A DNA stretch of 64,000 bases from DATBAX01 sp963762965 (GCA_963762965.1 CAVXME010000001.1:2728001-2792000), one strand, 5' to 3'; numbered from the stretch's first letter, positions 1-9,163 are shown. Notes: generated from the letters alone by a model not told the origin. Numbers and translations are program-made.

Positions 1-1
1 C

Positions 2-1285
2 TCGCTAAGTTACGTTCCTTCGCTATCGATCCGTCCGTTTGCGACCACCAGCAAGTACGATTCTCCCACGGTGGATTTGCAGGAAGCCGGACACGCCATG
101 CATGTGACGGACGTGGTCACGGGACACTATCTGAAAGAAGGCGACCAGTTACAAATTACTCTGGAAGCCGTGGACATCGCGGACAACCGTTCAGTTTGGC
201 GCGATACCATGACCGTCGCTGCGGCGGACCTGCTTGCCATGCGCGGCCAGATCACGGCGAAAGTTCGGCAGGGATTGGTCCCCGCGCTGGGCGCGGGAAC
301 GAATTCAGGGGAGGCCGGCACCCATCCCAAGAACGAAGAAGCCTACGATCTTTATTTGCGCAGTATTGCACTGCCACATGATCCGCAGCCGAATAAAGAT
401 GCCATCGTCATGCTGGAGCGGGCGGTCGGGCTCGATCCCAGTTACGCGCCCGCCTGGGGCTATCTCGGAGTTCGCTACCATTACGATGGAGCGTATTCGA
501 ATGGTGGCGAGGCCATGCGGCAGCGCTCGGATGCGGCGCTGGAACGGGCGATTTCGCTTGATCCCGACTATGTTTTTGCAGTCGCGTGGCTCATTACCAA
601 CCGGGTTGAACAGAGTCAGTTGGCCAAGGCGTACCAGGACGCGAAGGCGCTGGTGGAGCGGCATCCGGAGAATTCTCAAGCTCATTTCGCCCTGGCGTAT
701 GTGCTGCGTTATGGCGGGGCCGTCGAGGAGTCGGCGCACGAGTGTGACGCCGCGCTGTCCCTGGATTCCGGCGATTTCATGTTGCGGTCGTGCGCGTTTT
801 CCTTCGACGAGCTCGGGAACTACACGCGGGCGAGGGATTTTCTTCAGCTCGACGCAGGATCGGTCTGGGCATCTAACAATCTGATGCGGCACGATATTCG
901 CGATGGAAAATTGAACGAGGCGAAGGATATCGCACAGAAATCCAACGATAACCCGGACTTCCAGATGATGAGTGCATGCCTCGAAAATCAGCCGTCCACC
1001 ATTGTGCTACCCCTCGTTCGGGACTATTCGACCCATGTACTCACCGATCCCGATCCCGAACCCCGCTACCTTATTGCAGCTGATTTTCTTTTCTGTGGGC
1101 AGAAGGACTTAGCCATGCAAATGCTTAAGAGTTCGATCGCAGGGCACTATTGCGCTTACTCCGGTTTGCAGAATGATCCCATGTGGGCGAAGTTGCGAGG
1201 CACGCCTGAGTTTGCCGAGTTGGTCTCCAGCGCGAAACAGTGCCGGGATAATTTCCTTTCTGAGAGATCACAAGCCGCGCGTTAG
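2..1285 (+). CDS. TPR-repeat protein, 5' end outside window
   Basis: The frame is open from base 2, so the N-terminus lies left of the window and no start can be assigned. The first ~95 visible residues (TGHYLKEGDQLQITLEAVD, then a tryptophan-containing strand) resemble the end of the TolB/FlgO-like domain that precedes TPRs in acidobacterial winged-helix or kinase-linked TPR proteins. The remainder is helical TPR-like sequence (AVGLDPSYAPAWGYLG and ALERAISLDPDYVFA units). The intact protein at 27048-28904 has the same order of parts, which supports the assignment. The missing N-terminus could be a winged helix or a protein kinase; the window cannot tell. Role inferred: signal-responsive regulator or scaffold. 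Confidence 0.8.
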   Translation, partial: SLSYVPSLSIRPFATTSKYDSPTVDLQEAGHAMHVTDVVTGHYLKEGDQLQITLEAVDIADNRSVWRDTMTVAAADLLAMRGQITAKVRQGLVPALGAGTNSGEAGTHPKNEEAYDLYLRSIALPHDPQPNKDAIVMLERAVGLDPSYAPAWGYLGVRYHYDGAYSNGGEAMRQRSDAALERAISLDPDYVFAVAWLITNRVEQSQLAKAYQDAKALVERHPENSQAHFALAYVLRYGGAVEESAHECDAALSLDSGDFMLRSCAFSFDELGNYTRARDFLQLDAGSVWASNNLMRHDIRDGKLNEAKDIAQKSNDNPDFQMMSACLENQPSTIVLPLVRDYSTHVLTDPDPEPRYLIAADFLFCGQKDLAMQMLKSSIAGHYCAYSGLQNDPMWAKLRGTPEFAELVSSAKQCRDNFLSERSQAAR

Positions 1286-1370
1286 AGGTTCGAGACACTG
1301 CGCGAGGAAAATCCCCGCCCAAGCGGAGCTTGGACGGGGCACCCTATGAGTTGTGATGGTGCATCCCGTG

Positions 1371-2426
1371 TCAGGGACGGGCTTCGTACACGATGTTGAA
1401 CGGCGTTTCCGTGGCCCGGCGGAATCGGGTGAAGCCAGCCTTGGTTACCACTTCGCGGATGCGGGCTTCTCCGGATTGCGCGCCCAGGCACAATCCTACC
1501 TCCTGCGAGCGAGAACAAGGCGTGCATAGCAGGGTGGAGAACGAATAGTACACCCGGCCTACCGGATTCAGGTTGTCCTTCAACTCGTCATTGGCGAACG
1601 GCTCGACGATCATCCAGGTGCCGTCTTTGCGTAGGGACTTGAGCACATGGGTAGCGGCGCCGACGGGGTCGCCCATGTCGTGCAGGCAGTCGAAAACCGC
1701 GACGAAGTCGTAGTCTTTTCCCGGATACTCTTTCGCCTTGGCCACTTCGAACTTGACCCGGTCGGCGATGCGTTCCCGCTTGGCGGTTTCCCGAGCGCCT
1801 TCGATGGATTTGTCGTGGTAATCGAATCCGAAGAAGTGGGATTTTGGGAATGCCTTCGCCATCAGCAGGGTCGAAGCGCCTTTACCGCAGCCGACATCGG
1901 CCACGCGGGCCCCGGACTCGAGCTTTTTTTGCACATCATGAAGCGACGGAATCCAGGAGCTCACCAGATTGGCGGCGTAGCCGGGACGGAAGAATTTTTC
2001 GCAGCCGTGAAATACGCCGTCATCATGTTCGTGCCAGCCCATCCCGGCGCCATTGCGAAATGAGTCGGCGATGCGGGGGACCGCTGCCAGTGATCCCAGG
2101 GCCAACTGGAAGGCTCCCGGCAGATACGCCGGACTGTCTTCCGTCGCCAGCGCGAAGGCCTGTTCCTCGGTGAGACTGAACTTGTTGGTGTTCTCATCGT
2201 AAGTGACGTATCCACCGGCGGCCTGCGAGGACAGCCATTCTCGTACGTAACGTTCATCGGTTGCGGTTTTGGCTGCGAGTTCGGTTGAGGTCATGGGATG
2301 AGCAGCGAGGGCTTTGTAGAGTCCAAGCCTTTCGCCAATGACCACCATGCCGGTATGGACCGCAGCGCCGAGATCTCCGACGAAGCGGCCGATAAAAGCA
2401 TTGAGCTTGTCCATGTCGAGTGCCAT
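1371..2426 (-). CDS. SAM-dependent methyltransferase with N-terminal winged-helix domain
   Basis: A 351-residue protein. Residues ~20-95 form a winged-helix-like module (TSTELAAKTATDERYVREWL) and residues ~165-345 a class I methyltransferase with the SAM-binding motif VADVGCGKGAS and a following acidic strand end (FFGFDYHD). This architecture is known from the Rv2258c-like methyltransferase group, where the N-terminal domain helps dimerisation and substrate-pocket closure. A GGGAGGT ribosome-binding site six bases before the ATG supports the start. The substrate is not predictable from sequence. It stands alone between a TPR gene and a secreted protein. A hairpin at 2552-2595 lies just upstream. 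Confidence 0.85.
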   Translation of the reverse strand: MALDMDKLNAFIGRFVGDLGAAVHTGMVVIGERLGLYKALAAHPMTSTELAAKTATDERYVREWLSSQAAGGYVTYDENTNKFSLTEEQAFALATEDSPAYLPGAFQLALGSLAAVPRIADSFRNGAGMGWHEHDDGVFHGCEKFFRPGYAANLVSSWIPSLHDVQKKLESGARVADVGCGKGASTLLMAKAFPKSHFFGFDYHDKSIEGARETAKRERIADRVKFEVAKAKEYPGKDYDFVAVFDCLHDMGDPVGAATHVLKSLRKDGTWMIVEPFANDELKDNLNPVGRVYYSFSTLLCTPCSRSQEVGLCLGAQSGEARIREVVTKAGFTRFRRATETPFNIVYEARP

Positions 2427-2551
2427 AAGAATGACCTCCCTAAGTGGCAGGATTTTAACTCACTTGGACCCAAAAAGTCTGCCGGGCGCCCTCGGGATTT
2501 CCACGGAGCGTTTTAGGAGTGAGAGCAGGTGGGACGTTTACTCAACCTAGT

Positions 2552-2595
2552 GGCAAGGGTGGGCTGCGAAACCGGAGTTTCGTCCCACCCTTGTC
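2552..2595. repeat. Nested palindrome of the GGGTGGG/CCCACCC family
   Basis: CAAGGGTGGG (2554-2563) pairs with CCCACCCTTG (2584-2593). Inside the loop CGAAAC pairs with GTTTCG around CGGA, giving a two-level hairpin. It lies after the stop of the minus-strand gene 2605-3492 and before the next minus-strand gene, so it may end transcription, but it has no clean T-run. Similar CCCCACC(C)TT cores recur near 3731, 28912 and 29493, so it is more likely a dispersed intergenic repeat. Confidence 0.6.
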
Positions 2596-2604
2596 AAATA
2601 AGTT

Positions 2605-3492
2605 TTACTGCGCGCCAGCCGGCTTTTCGGCGGCGGGTTTCTTGGGCATCATGGGAGCCATGGTCTTGGGCTTCCAGAAGTCTGGATCCTCTTTGATCCA
2701 CTCGTCCGGCGGATAGCTCATGCGTGGGTTAAACACGAACAAGTTGCTCTGCCGGGCTTCAATCGCTGACGATTCCAGTTCGCCCAACTTTTTCATGCCG
2801 TCCTCACCCATGGCTTCCGCGAAAGCCTTGTCTTGCGAGGCAAAAGTGTCAATTTCCGCCGCCGACTTGAGCGCGTGGAATATGACATAGGTGGTATTTG
2901 GCTGCTGGCCATAGGCCACTTCATACATGGCCCAATGGGAGTCGGGAACTTTCGTGTAAGCGTCCTTGACCAGCTTGACCAGTTCATCCCATTCGTGGCG
3001 GTGCCCGGCGCGGACCTGGTAAAGAGAAATCTCGAAATAGCGCATCTTGGCGATGCTGCCATCCGCATTCAGGCTTTGGTCTTCGCGATAGGAGAGCACG
3101 GTGGAGTCCGCATCGCTCAGCAATTCGCCGTCGGCGACGCCGGCGCGGTCGAGCTGGGCGCCCAGCGCGGGATTTTTCTGGCCGGCGAGATAGTCTTTTT
3201 CCCAGGCGTCAAACGAATCATAAGGAAAGAGAAAGAGCGAACGCGGCCGGCCGGAGAGAGAATCCACATCGAAGTAGTGTTGCGCCCACTTGGCCTTGGT
3301 GACGGCCTGCACGAAGGCGCTCTCGGTTTTTTCATGCGACGCGCCCTGCTTGCCCGGTTTCAGAAACTCGCGATAAAGCACGAGCACCTTGGGTGGCTTC
3401 ATCGATCCACTCGATGGATCCTGTGCCGCTGCCATGCCAATGCCCCCGACTAAACACGATAATCCCAACAAAAACCCAACTAATTTGTTCAT
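2605..3492 (-). CDS. Secreted protein of unknown function
   Basis: A 295-residue protein beginning at an ATG (3492) with a strong GAGGAGGT ribosome-binding site eight bases upstream; an earlier in-frame start at 3516 has no such site. Residues 1-23 form a signal peptide (hydrophobic core FLLGLSCLVGGIGMAAA, then AQD). The mature part contains dimeric-barrel-like stretches (VLVLYREFLKPGKQGASHEK and FEISLYQVRAGHRHEWDELV) like those in NIPSNAP/ABM-type ferredoxin-fold proteins, probably two related halves. The C-terminus is Pro/Lys/Ala-rich. No catalytic motif was recognised. Probably periplasmic. Confidence 0.75.
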   Translation of the reverse strand: MNKLVGFLLGLSCLVGGIGMAAAQDPSSGSMKPPKVLVLYREFLKPGKQGASHEKTESAFVQAVTKAKWAQHYFDVDSLSGRPRSLFLFPYDSFDAWEKDYLAGQKNPALGAQLDRAGVADGELLSDADSTVLSYREDQSLNADGSIAKMRYFEISLYQVRAGHRHEWDELVKLVKDAYTKVPDSHWAMYEVAYGQQPNTTYVIFHALKSAAEIDTFASQDKAFAEAMGEDGMKKLGELESSAIEARQSNLFVFNPRMSYPPDEWIKEDPDFWKPKTMAPMMPKKPAAEKPAGAQ

Positions 3493-3868
3493 GGATGCTG
3501 ACCTCCTCGGCCGCAAATAGATTTGATTGGAAATAAGGATGAACCCGAGTGACGCTCAAGAAGTAGGGCGCCCCTGAAGACGAGCGAGCGTACCTGAGAG
3601 GATGAAGGGAAGTCAAGGGGAGTAGTTACAGTGGCGTAGTTACATATTGTCATGGTGCGTGACCGCAGTGGTTTCTTAGCGGAACCAGGATGGCGATAGG
3701 CGCGGAAATCATTTTGATGGATTTCGAAAGACCCCACCTTCATCGCAAAGAACGTGAAGAAGGGTGGGGCACACAACCATCCGGGGATGTGACCCGGGGT
3801 TCATTGATTTTCCCGGTTCTTCATTTACAAGAGTGGGGTTGCCACGGTATACCTCAGGCTCGGCCTTT
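3493..3868. other. Intergenic region between divergent secreted-protein genes
   Basis: 376 bases with no gene I can support, between the starts of divergent genes, so it should hold both promoters. I could not place a convincing -35/-10 pair. An imperfect palindrome (CCCCACCTTC near 3732, GAAGGGTGGGG near 3759) belongs to the same repeat family as 2552-2595. Confidence 0.5.
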
Positions 3869-6025
3869 ATGATCACGAAAAAACTTCCTCTCTTTTTCCT
3901 GTTTGCAACCCTGAACCTGCTTGTGACCCTCGGTCCGGTTTCCGCTCAAGCGGCGGGCAAGCCCAAGCTCACGCTGGACGAGTTTTTTGATTTCGTCAGC
4001 TATGACAGTGTCAAGCTTTCGCCGGATGGGCAGACGGTGTTGATTGCGCTGGAGCGTCCCGACTGGGACCAGAGCATCTTTCGGAAGGAATTGTGGCTTT
4101 ATCGTGATGACGGACACGGCGGCGGGGCGCTCACTCCGCTCACTCAGTCCGGTCACGATACCGACGCGGAGTGGTCGCCGGATGGACGATGGATAGCGTT
4201 TCTTTCCGAGCGCAAAGCGGCGTCCACGAAGGACGACGATGCAAGCGGCGAATCCAAGGACGGCGAAACATCGCAGCTCTATTTGATTTCGCCCAACGGT
4301 GGAGAGGCGTTTCCGGTGACGCAGGGCGAAGAGGAAGTCCATGCGTTCAGTTGGTCGGCGGACTCGCGCACGCTTTATTTCGCGACGCGCACGCCCTGGA
4401 CCAAGGCGCAGAAAGATGCCTACAAAGAGGAATGGAAAGATGTAAACCAGTACCGGGGAGCGGAGCGCGGGGACGAGATCTTCAGTCTGGATGTGGCGGA
4501 TGCCATCGCCCGCCGCGCCACCGTTGGAAGCAAGCCGACCGACGATTCTGAGGAAGCTTTGGATGCCGCATCTGATGCGACTCCCGGCTCGCACGCTCTG
4601 GGAAGCATTCCCTGGCATGTGCAGCAATTGGCGGCTTCACCGGATGGGCACAAGCTGGCGCTGGTGAGCGAGTCGGTTTCCGAGCGTCAGGAAAAAGTGG
4701 AAGAGTGCGAGATCTACGAAATCGATCTGGCGAATGCCGCACTGGACCGGCCAGTGCGCCAGATTACCCATAACAACGCGGTGGAACAGAATTTGAAATG
4801 GTCGTTTGATAACCGGCATATTTTCTTCGCGGTGGAAGTGGGAGACGTGAGCGGGCCCTATCGCGACCTGCAGCCACATCTTTATTGGGTGGAAGCGGAG
4901 ACGGGCGAAGTGCAGCAGTGGGGCAAGGACTTCATCGGTTCGGTCAACCATTATGAAGTGCAGGGAAGCGGCGTGGTGGTGGCGGGGCGCGTGGGGACGG
5001 AAGTTGCATTGTACTCAGCGACCAAGCCGGGGGATTCCTTCCACAGGCTGAATGGCTGGGATGGTACCTATGAGACTGCGTCGCTGAGCGTGTCTTCCTC
5101 GCGGGTCGCGTTTGCGTATTCTTCCCTGGAAAAGCCCACGGAAATTTATCTGGCAGAAAGTGGGGCGGAATTGCAGGCGGCGCGGCCCATCACTTCCTTC
5201 AACAAGCTGTTTACCGAGCGTGATCTGCCCAAGGGCAAGCCTTATCGCTGGAGGGCCGATGACGGCACCATGGTGGAAGGCATGCTGATGTATCCGCCGG
5301 GAAAGTTTGAGGCCAAGGGCCTGCCGATGTTTGTGTTCATCCACGGTGGCCCGGCGGATGCCGACGGCAATCACTTCGAAGCGGATTGGTACGTGTGGGA
5401 CCGCCTGGCTGCGGGCCAGGGCTGGCTGGTGTTTGAGCCGAACTATCGCGGGTCCACAGGCTACGGGGACAAGTTTCTTTTGGAGATTGTGCCGCAGATA
5501 GTGTCGCGTCCCGGCAACGACATTCTGGAAGGCGTGGATGCGCTGGTCAAGGATGGCATCGCCGATCCGGATCACCTGGCGGTGGGCGGATACAGCTATG
5601 GCGGCTACATGACCAACTGGCTCATCACCCAGAGCACCCGCTGGAAAGCCGCTGTCACGGGCGCGGGCGCGGTTGAGCATGTGGGCAACTGGGGCAACGA
5701 CGATACGACGTTCGATGACGCGTACTTCTTGGGCGGAACCCCATGGGAAGCAGCGCAGCGCTATCACGATGAAGCCGCGATTTTTCAGATGAACAAAGTG
5801 CGCACCCCGACCCACCTGGTAGCGGGCGCGGACGATATTCGCGTAGCTGTGGCGGAAGATTACTTGCTCGACCATGCGCTGCACAATCTGGGTGTCCCCA
5901 GTGATCTGCTGATTTTTCCGGGAGAAGGCCATTCGCTGGACAAGAACCCCTGGCACGGAAAAATTAAAGTGAGGGAAGAGTTGAAGTGGTTGCACAAGTA
6001 TGGAGGAGTGGGAGTTGGGAACTGA
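3869..6025 (+). CDS. S9 family prolyl oligopeptidase, exported
   Basis: 718 residues from the ATG at 3869, chosen because it opens a signal peptide (FFLFATLNLLVTLGPVSAQA); the frame stays open ~105 bases upstream but that stretch has no protein character. Residues ~30-450 form a WD40/TolB-like beta-propeller (LSPDGQTVLIALE, WSPDGRWIAFLSERK). Residues ~480-718 form the alpha/beta-hydrolase domain with the nucleophile in GGYSYGGY (Ser ~576), a likely Asp in AGADD (~654) and His in GEGHS (~687). The family cleaves short peptides, often after proline or as dipeptidyl or acylaminoacyl peptidases. Probably periplasmic peptide degradation. Confidence 0.93.
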   Translation: MITKKLPLFFLFATLNLLVTLGPVSAQAAGKPKLTLDEFFDFVSYDSVKLSPDGQTVLIALERPDWDQSIFRKELWLYRDDGHGGGALTPLTQSGHDTDAEWSPDGRWIAFLSERKAASTKDDDASGESKDGETSQLYLISPNGGEAFPVTQGEEEVHAFSWSADSRTLYFATRTPWTKAQKDAYKEEWKDVNQYRGAERGDEIFSLDVADAIARRATVGSKPTDDSEEALDAASDATPGSHALGSIPWHVQQLAASPDGHKLALVSESVSERQEKVEECEIYEIDLANAALDRPVRQITHNNAVEQNLKWSFDNRHIFFAVEVGDVSGPYRDLQPHLYWVEAETGEVQQWGKDFIGSVNHYEVQGSGVVVAGRVGTEVALYSATKPGDSFHRLNGWDGTYETASLSVSSSRVAFAYSSLEKPTEIYLAESGAELQAARPITSFNKLFTERDLPKGKPYRWRADDGTMVEGMLMYPPGKFEAKGLPMFVFIHGGPADADGNHFEADWYVWDRLAAGQGWLVFEPNYRGSTGYGDKFLLEIVPQIVSRPGNDILEGVDALVKDGIADPDHLAVGGYSYGGYMTNWLITQSTRWKAAVTGAGAVEHVGNWGNDDTTFDDAYFLGGTPWEAAQRYHDEAAIFQMNKVRTPTHLVAGADDIRVAVAEDYLLDHALHNLGVPSDLLIFPGEGHSLDKNPWHGKIKVREELKWLHKYGGVGVGN

Positions 6026-6032
6026 AGACTAC

Positions 6033-6061
6033 TTGACACAGCATATGTGGACACATATACT
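6033..6061 (+). promoter_or_regulatory. Sigma-70-type promoter of the toxin-antitoxin operon
   Basis: TTGACA (6033-6038), exactly 17 bases, then TATACT (6056-6061): nearly the textbook consensus. The predicted transcription start (about seven bases after the -10) coincides with the GTG at 6068, so the mRNA is probably leaderless. The promoter lies just after the peptidase stop codon. Confidence 0.8.
6043..6058. promoter_or_regulatory. Palindromic operator in the toxin-antitoxin promoter
   Basis: ATATGTG, two bases, CACATAT: a perfect 7+7 inverted repeat filling the spacer and overlapping the first bases of the -10 box. Ribbon-helix-helix antitoxins bind such palindromes to repress their own operons, so this is the likely autoregulatory site. 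The binding protein is inferred, not shown. Confidence 0.7.
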
Positions 6062-6067
6062 GTGCTA

Positions 6068-6289
6068 GTGAACGTCACTTTGTCGATCGACGAGCAGCTG
6101 GTCGCCCGCGCCCGCAAGAAAGCTGAGGCGCTGGGGAAGAGTCTGAACCAGTTGGTTCGCGACTACCTGCTAACACTTGCCGGCGGAGACGACCCCGAAC
6201 GCAGCATTGCCGAGTTCAAACAGCTCTCGGGCCGGGGACACTCGCGCGGCTGGCGTTTCAATCGAGACGAGATTCATGAGCGCTCGTAG
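6068..6289 (+). CDS. VapB-like antitoxin (ribbon-helix-helix type)
   Basis: A 73-residue protein. NVTLSIDEQLVARARKKAEA gives the beta-strand plus first helix and KSLNQLVRDYLLTLAG the second helix of a ribbon-helix-helix/MetJ-Arc DNA-binding fold. The acidic and aromatic tail (GWRFNRDEIHERS) is the usual toxin-contact region. The GTG at 6068 is chosen because the -10 box ends at 6061; an upstream GTG at 6047 lies inside the promoter. The coding region overlaps the PIN toxin gene by 14 bases, the normal arrangement for translational coupling. Likely represses its own promoter through the palindrome at 6043-6058. Confidence 0.85.
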   Translation: MNVTLSIDEQLVARARKKAEALGKSLNQLVRDYLLTLAGGDDPERSIAEFKQLSGRGHSRGWRFNRDEIHERS

Positions 6290-6689
6290 TTTCTTTGATA
6301 CCAATGTTCTGGTCTATGCGGATGACAAGGCGGCACCGGCGAAACAGCGCCGGGCCCTCGAATTGGTGGCCGAGCATCGACGCGCCCGGACGGGAGTTGT
6401 ATCGTTGCAGGTGCTCCAGGAGTATTTCGTTACAGTTACGCGGAAACTGCACTTGGATGCAAGCATAGCGCGCCGTAAGATTGAATTACTCGCCGAATTC
6501 GACGTTGCCACTCCCGAAGTAGCCGACATCCTTGCCGCCATTGACCTTCACCGGCTCCACGGTTTTTCCTTCTGGGACGCTCTCGTCCTACGTGCGGCAA
6601 AACAGGCGGGATGCAGTGTACTCTTCTCAGAAGACATGCAAGAGGCGCGGGAAGTTGATGGAGTTCGCATTGTGGATCCGTTTCGGTAG
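6276..6689 (+). CDS. VapC-like PIN-domain ribonuclease toxin
   Basis: A 137-residue PIN-domain protein, the usual size for VapC. The ATG at 6276 begins MSARSFFDTNVLVYADD, placing the first metal-binding Asp near residue 8. Other acidic positions are in VLQEYFVTVTR (Glu ~48) and FWDALVLRAAKQ (Asp ~100), with SEDMQE near the end. These form the Mg-binding pocket of the nuclease. Family members cleave tRNA or rRNA when freed from VapB. The gene sits directly behind its antitoxin with a 14-base overlap, and its three acidic motifs are intact, so the system looks functional. Confidence 0.9.
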   Translation: MSARSFFDTNVLVYADDKAAPAKQRRALELVAEHRRARTGVVSLQVLQEYFVTVTRKLHLDASIARRKIELLAEFDVATPEVADILAAIDLHRLHGFSFWDALVLRAAKQAGCSVLFSEDMQEAREVDGVRIVDPFR

Positions 6690-6709
6690 CTAGCCCCGTC
6701 GCTCTACAA

Positions 6710-9163
6710 CTACTTCTTGGCGCTGGCCAGCTTTACATGACGAGAGGCTTCGGTGTAACGCGAGAGTCCCTGATAGAGGGCCTGGGCAATTTGCTGGCGA
6801 TATGCGGCGCGTTGCAATTCGCTCTCATCAGTAGGGCTGCTGACGAAGGAAACTTCGGCGAGCACCGCGGGCATGGTGGTGCCGGTCAGCACGACGTACG
6901 AGGCTTCCTTAACGCCGCGATCACGCAGGCCGGGATTCCTGGCCGCGAGCGTGGCGTACAGCGAGCGTTGCAGGCTGGCGGCGAAGCGGTGGGATTCCTG
7001 GACTTTTTCGCGAATATCCACGTTGGTCCAGTTGATGTTCTGCAAGGCTGCGTCAGTGGAATCGTCCGCAGTGCGCGCCTTCAGCGATGAGTAGGTATTG
7101 GTGTAGTAGGTTTCCACTCCGCGGGCCGAAGGATAGTCGCTGTAGTTGGCGTGAATGGAAAGAAACAAGTCGGCGTGGGCAACATTTGCGATTTCAGCCC
7201 GCTTCTCCAGCGGGACATAGGTGTCGTCCTGGCGCGTATAAATGACTTCGGCGCCGAGATGCTTCTGCACCAGCTTGCCCAGCCGGTCCACGATGTCCAG
7301 CACCAGATCTTTTTCCATCAGGCCCTTGCGCCCAACCGTGCCCAGGTCCCAGCCGCCGTGGCCGGCATCCAGCACCAGGCGAAACTGCGGGACATGCGAA
7401 CTGGCTGACGAATGATTGAGAGTATTCGCGACAAGGCTCGCCGCAGGCGCACTTTTTGCGGGCGCAGATGCGACCGATGAGCTGGCACTTGGATCGCTCT
7501 CGATTTCGATGGTCTCGCTGGGATTTGCCGGGCCAAAAAGATCCACGCGGGCGCGGGGCTGCGGCTTGCTCCCCAGCTTGCGAACTTCCACCACCAGACG
7601 ATAAGGGTTCTGTTCCAGGCTGACCGAATAGTCCGAGGCTACTTTCGTTTCCAGCACCACGCGAGTGATTCCAGCGACTGGCTGCGCGACGCGCACCCGC
7701 ACCAGCCAGGCGTCCTGCACCGGGATGGCTTTGTAGGCGAGGCCTGGGGCCAGGGTGGTGTCGTGCAAATCAAAATAGATTCGTTCGGGATCGCTGAGAC
7801 GATGGGCCTCGTACTGGACCTGGTCCTGGAGATCGACAACCACGGTGCTGGAATCGGAGGAAGACCAATGCCGGATGCCGGTGACAGTCGAAGCCTTTTC
7901 CGGAGAACCGGCTTTCTCGGGAAGAGGAGGCGCTGGAGTGTAATCCAGGTCCGATTGGCCGGGAGCGGACGCCGGACCAATCGCCGTTGCCGGTATAGGA
8001 GCAATTGGGTGAGGACTTTCCCCCGCGTGGCGAAGGATTTTCCACCACAATCCACCGAGCACTACGAGCACAGTCAGAGCAAGCGGAAGCACAACCCGGA
8101 CCAGCCGGGATTTTTCCGCAGGCAAGGATTCCGCGAAGACGGCGGGAACTTCACTGGCCTGGAAGTCATGGTTGATGAGCCGCCCAGGTTCGACTCTCTC
8201 CACGAGAATGGGCTGAATTGGTTCGGCTGCGGGCTCGGGGATGTGGATTTCGATCTTTTCGGAAGCGACCTCTAGGGCCGCTGCTTGCGGAGCGCTAATC
8301 TCTGGAATATGAGCCAGGATTTCAGGAGTTTTTTCTTCGTTGTTTTCTTCAGCGTTCTTGATTGGGTCGGAAACATCGGACGGAGACGGTATGAGCTCCG
8401 CAGCGACTGGTGGAGCAGCCTGGGGTGCGGCGCCAGCGACCACGCGCTGCGAAATTTCGGCCAGGCGGTCTTCTTCTTCCGGCTTGAGCGCGGCCAGGAT
8501 CAATTCCGCGAGCAGATTGAGGCTGCGAACGTCGGTGTCGTTGAATCCGAAGGCTTCACTGGAAAATGCTTCCAACAATCCGACGACGTGTTGCCGCGCC
8601 GTGAGTGGGACGGCCACCATGGAACGCGCGCCCAGACGGCGGGAAGTCTCCACGTTTACCCGGGAATCGTGTTCCGAATCATCGCAGCGCACAATCTGGC
8701 CGCCGGTAAGGCATGCTCCTGAAAAACCGGCAGTGGGGTCGAGGCGAACCCCAGGGTCCGGCGCAATCGTTCCTGACGATGCCCGGCAAATGATGGCATT
8801 GCCTTCAGCGAGCGCGATAGCGACTCCGTCCGCGCCGGTGATGGCGAGGGCGCGATCGGAAACCAATTGTAAAACTTCATCGAGCATGAACTGCTCGAGT
8901 TCCCACACGTCCGCCGCCGCGCTGGAATCGTTGCGCTCTTCGCGGGCGCGGCGCTGACGGATTTGTTCGTGCAAGGAAGAGAAAGCCAGAAGGGCCTGAA
9001 GGGCTTCGTGACTGGGAACTGCCGGGGACGGAGAAATTTGCGGAGCGCGCGAAGGAGTCGGGTCCGCCGCGGAATTCAGTAAATCCAAACCCGGGTTTTT
9101 AGGGTTCGCGCTCACAAATGAAAAAATAGTCTCTGTAATTTCATGGGATGAATTCCGGTCCAC
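6710..9163 (-). CDS. N-acetylmuramoyl-L-alanine amidase with cytoplasmic GAF domain
   Basis: 817 residues. Parts in order: a disordered lead; a GAF domain (~90-230; ADGVAIALAEGNAIICRASS); a Pro/Glu-rich linker; one membrane segment (~352-375; VVLPLALTVLVVLGGLWW); an AMIN domain (~430-535; SSDSSTVVVDLQDQVQYEAH) that binds peptidoglycan; and an Amidase_3 domain (~595-805) with zinc ligands in LDAGHGGWD, a Glu in GLMEKD and His in LSIHANYSD. The C-terminal enzyme would cleave the MurNAc-L-Ala bond in the periplasm while the GAF domain stays in the cytoplasm. GTG start with GGAGG nine bases upstream. AmiC-like enzymes normally carry a signal peptide instead of a sensor domain. Confidence 0.9.
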   Translation of the reverse strand: MDRNSSHEITETIFSFVSANPKNPGLDLLNSAADPTPSRAPQISPSPAVPSHEALQALLAFSSLHEQIRQRRAREERNDSSAAADVWELEQFMLDEVLQLVSDRALAITGADGVAIALAEGNAIICRASSGTIAPDPGVRLDPTAGFSGACLTGGQIVRCDDSEHDSRVNVETSRRLGARSMVAVPLTARQHVVGLLEAFSSEAFGFNDTDVRSLNLLAELILAALKPEEEDRLAEISQRVVAGAAPQAAPPVAAELIPSPSDVSDPIKNAEENNEEKTPEILAHIPEISAPQAAALEVASEKIEIHIPEPAAEPIQPILVERVEPGRLINHDFQASEVPAVFAESLPAEKSRLVRVVLPLALTVLVVLGGLWWKILRHAGESPHPIAPIPATAIGPASAPGQSDLDYTPAPPLPEKAGSPEKASTVTGIRHWSSSDSSTVVVDLQDQVQYEAHRLSDPERIYFDLHDTTLAPGLAYKAIPVQDAWLVRVRVAQPVAGITRVVLETKVASDYSVSLEQNPYRLVVEVRKLGSKPQPRARVDLFGPANPSETIEIESDPSASSSVASAPAKSAPAASLVANTLNHSSASSHVPQFRLVLDAGHGGWDLGTVGRKGLMEKDLVLDIVDRLGKLVQKHLGAEVIYTRQDDTYVPLEKRAEIANVAHADLFLSIHANYSDYPSARGVETYYTNTYSSLKARTADDSTDAALQNINWTNVDIREKVQESHRFAASLQRSLYATLAARNPGLRDRGVKEASYVVLTGTTMPAVLAEVSFVSSPTDESELQRAAYRQQIAQALYQGLSRYTEASRHVKLASAKK

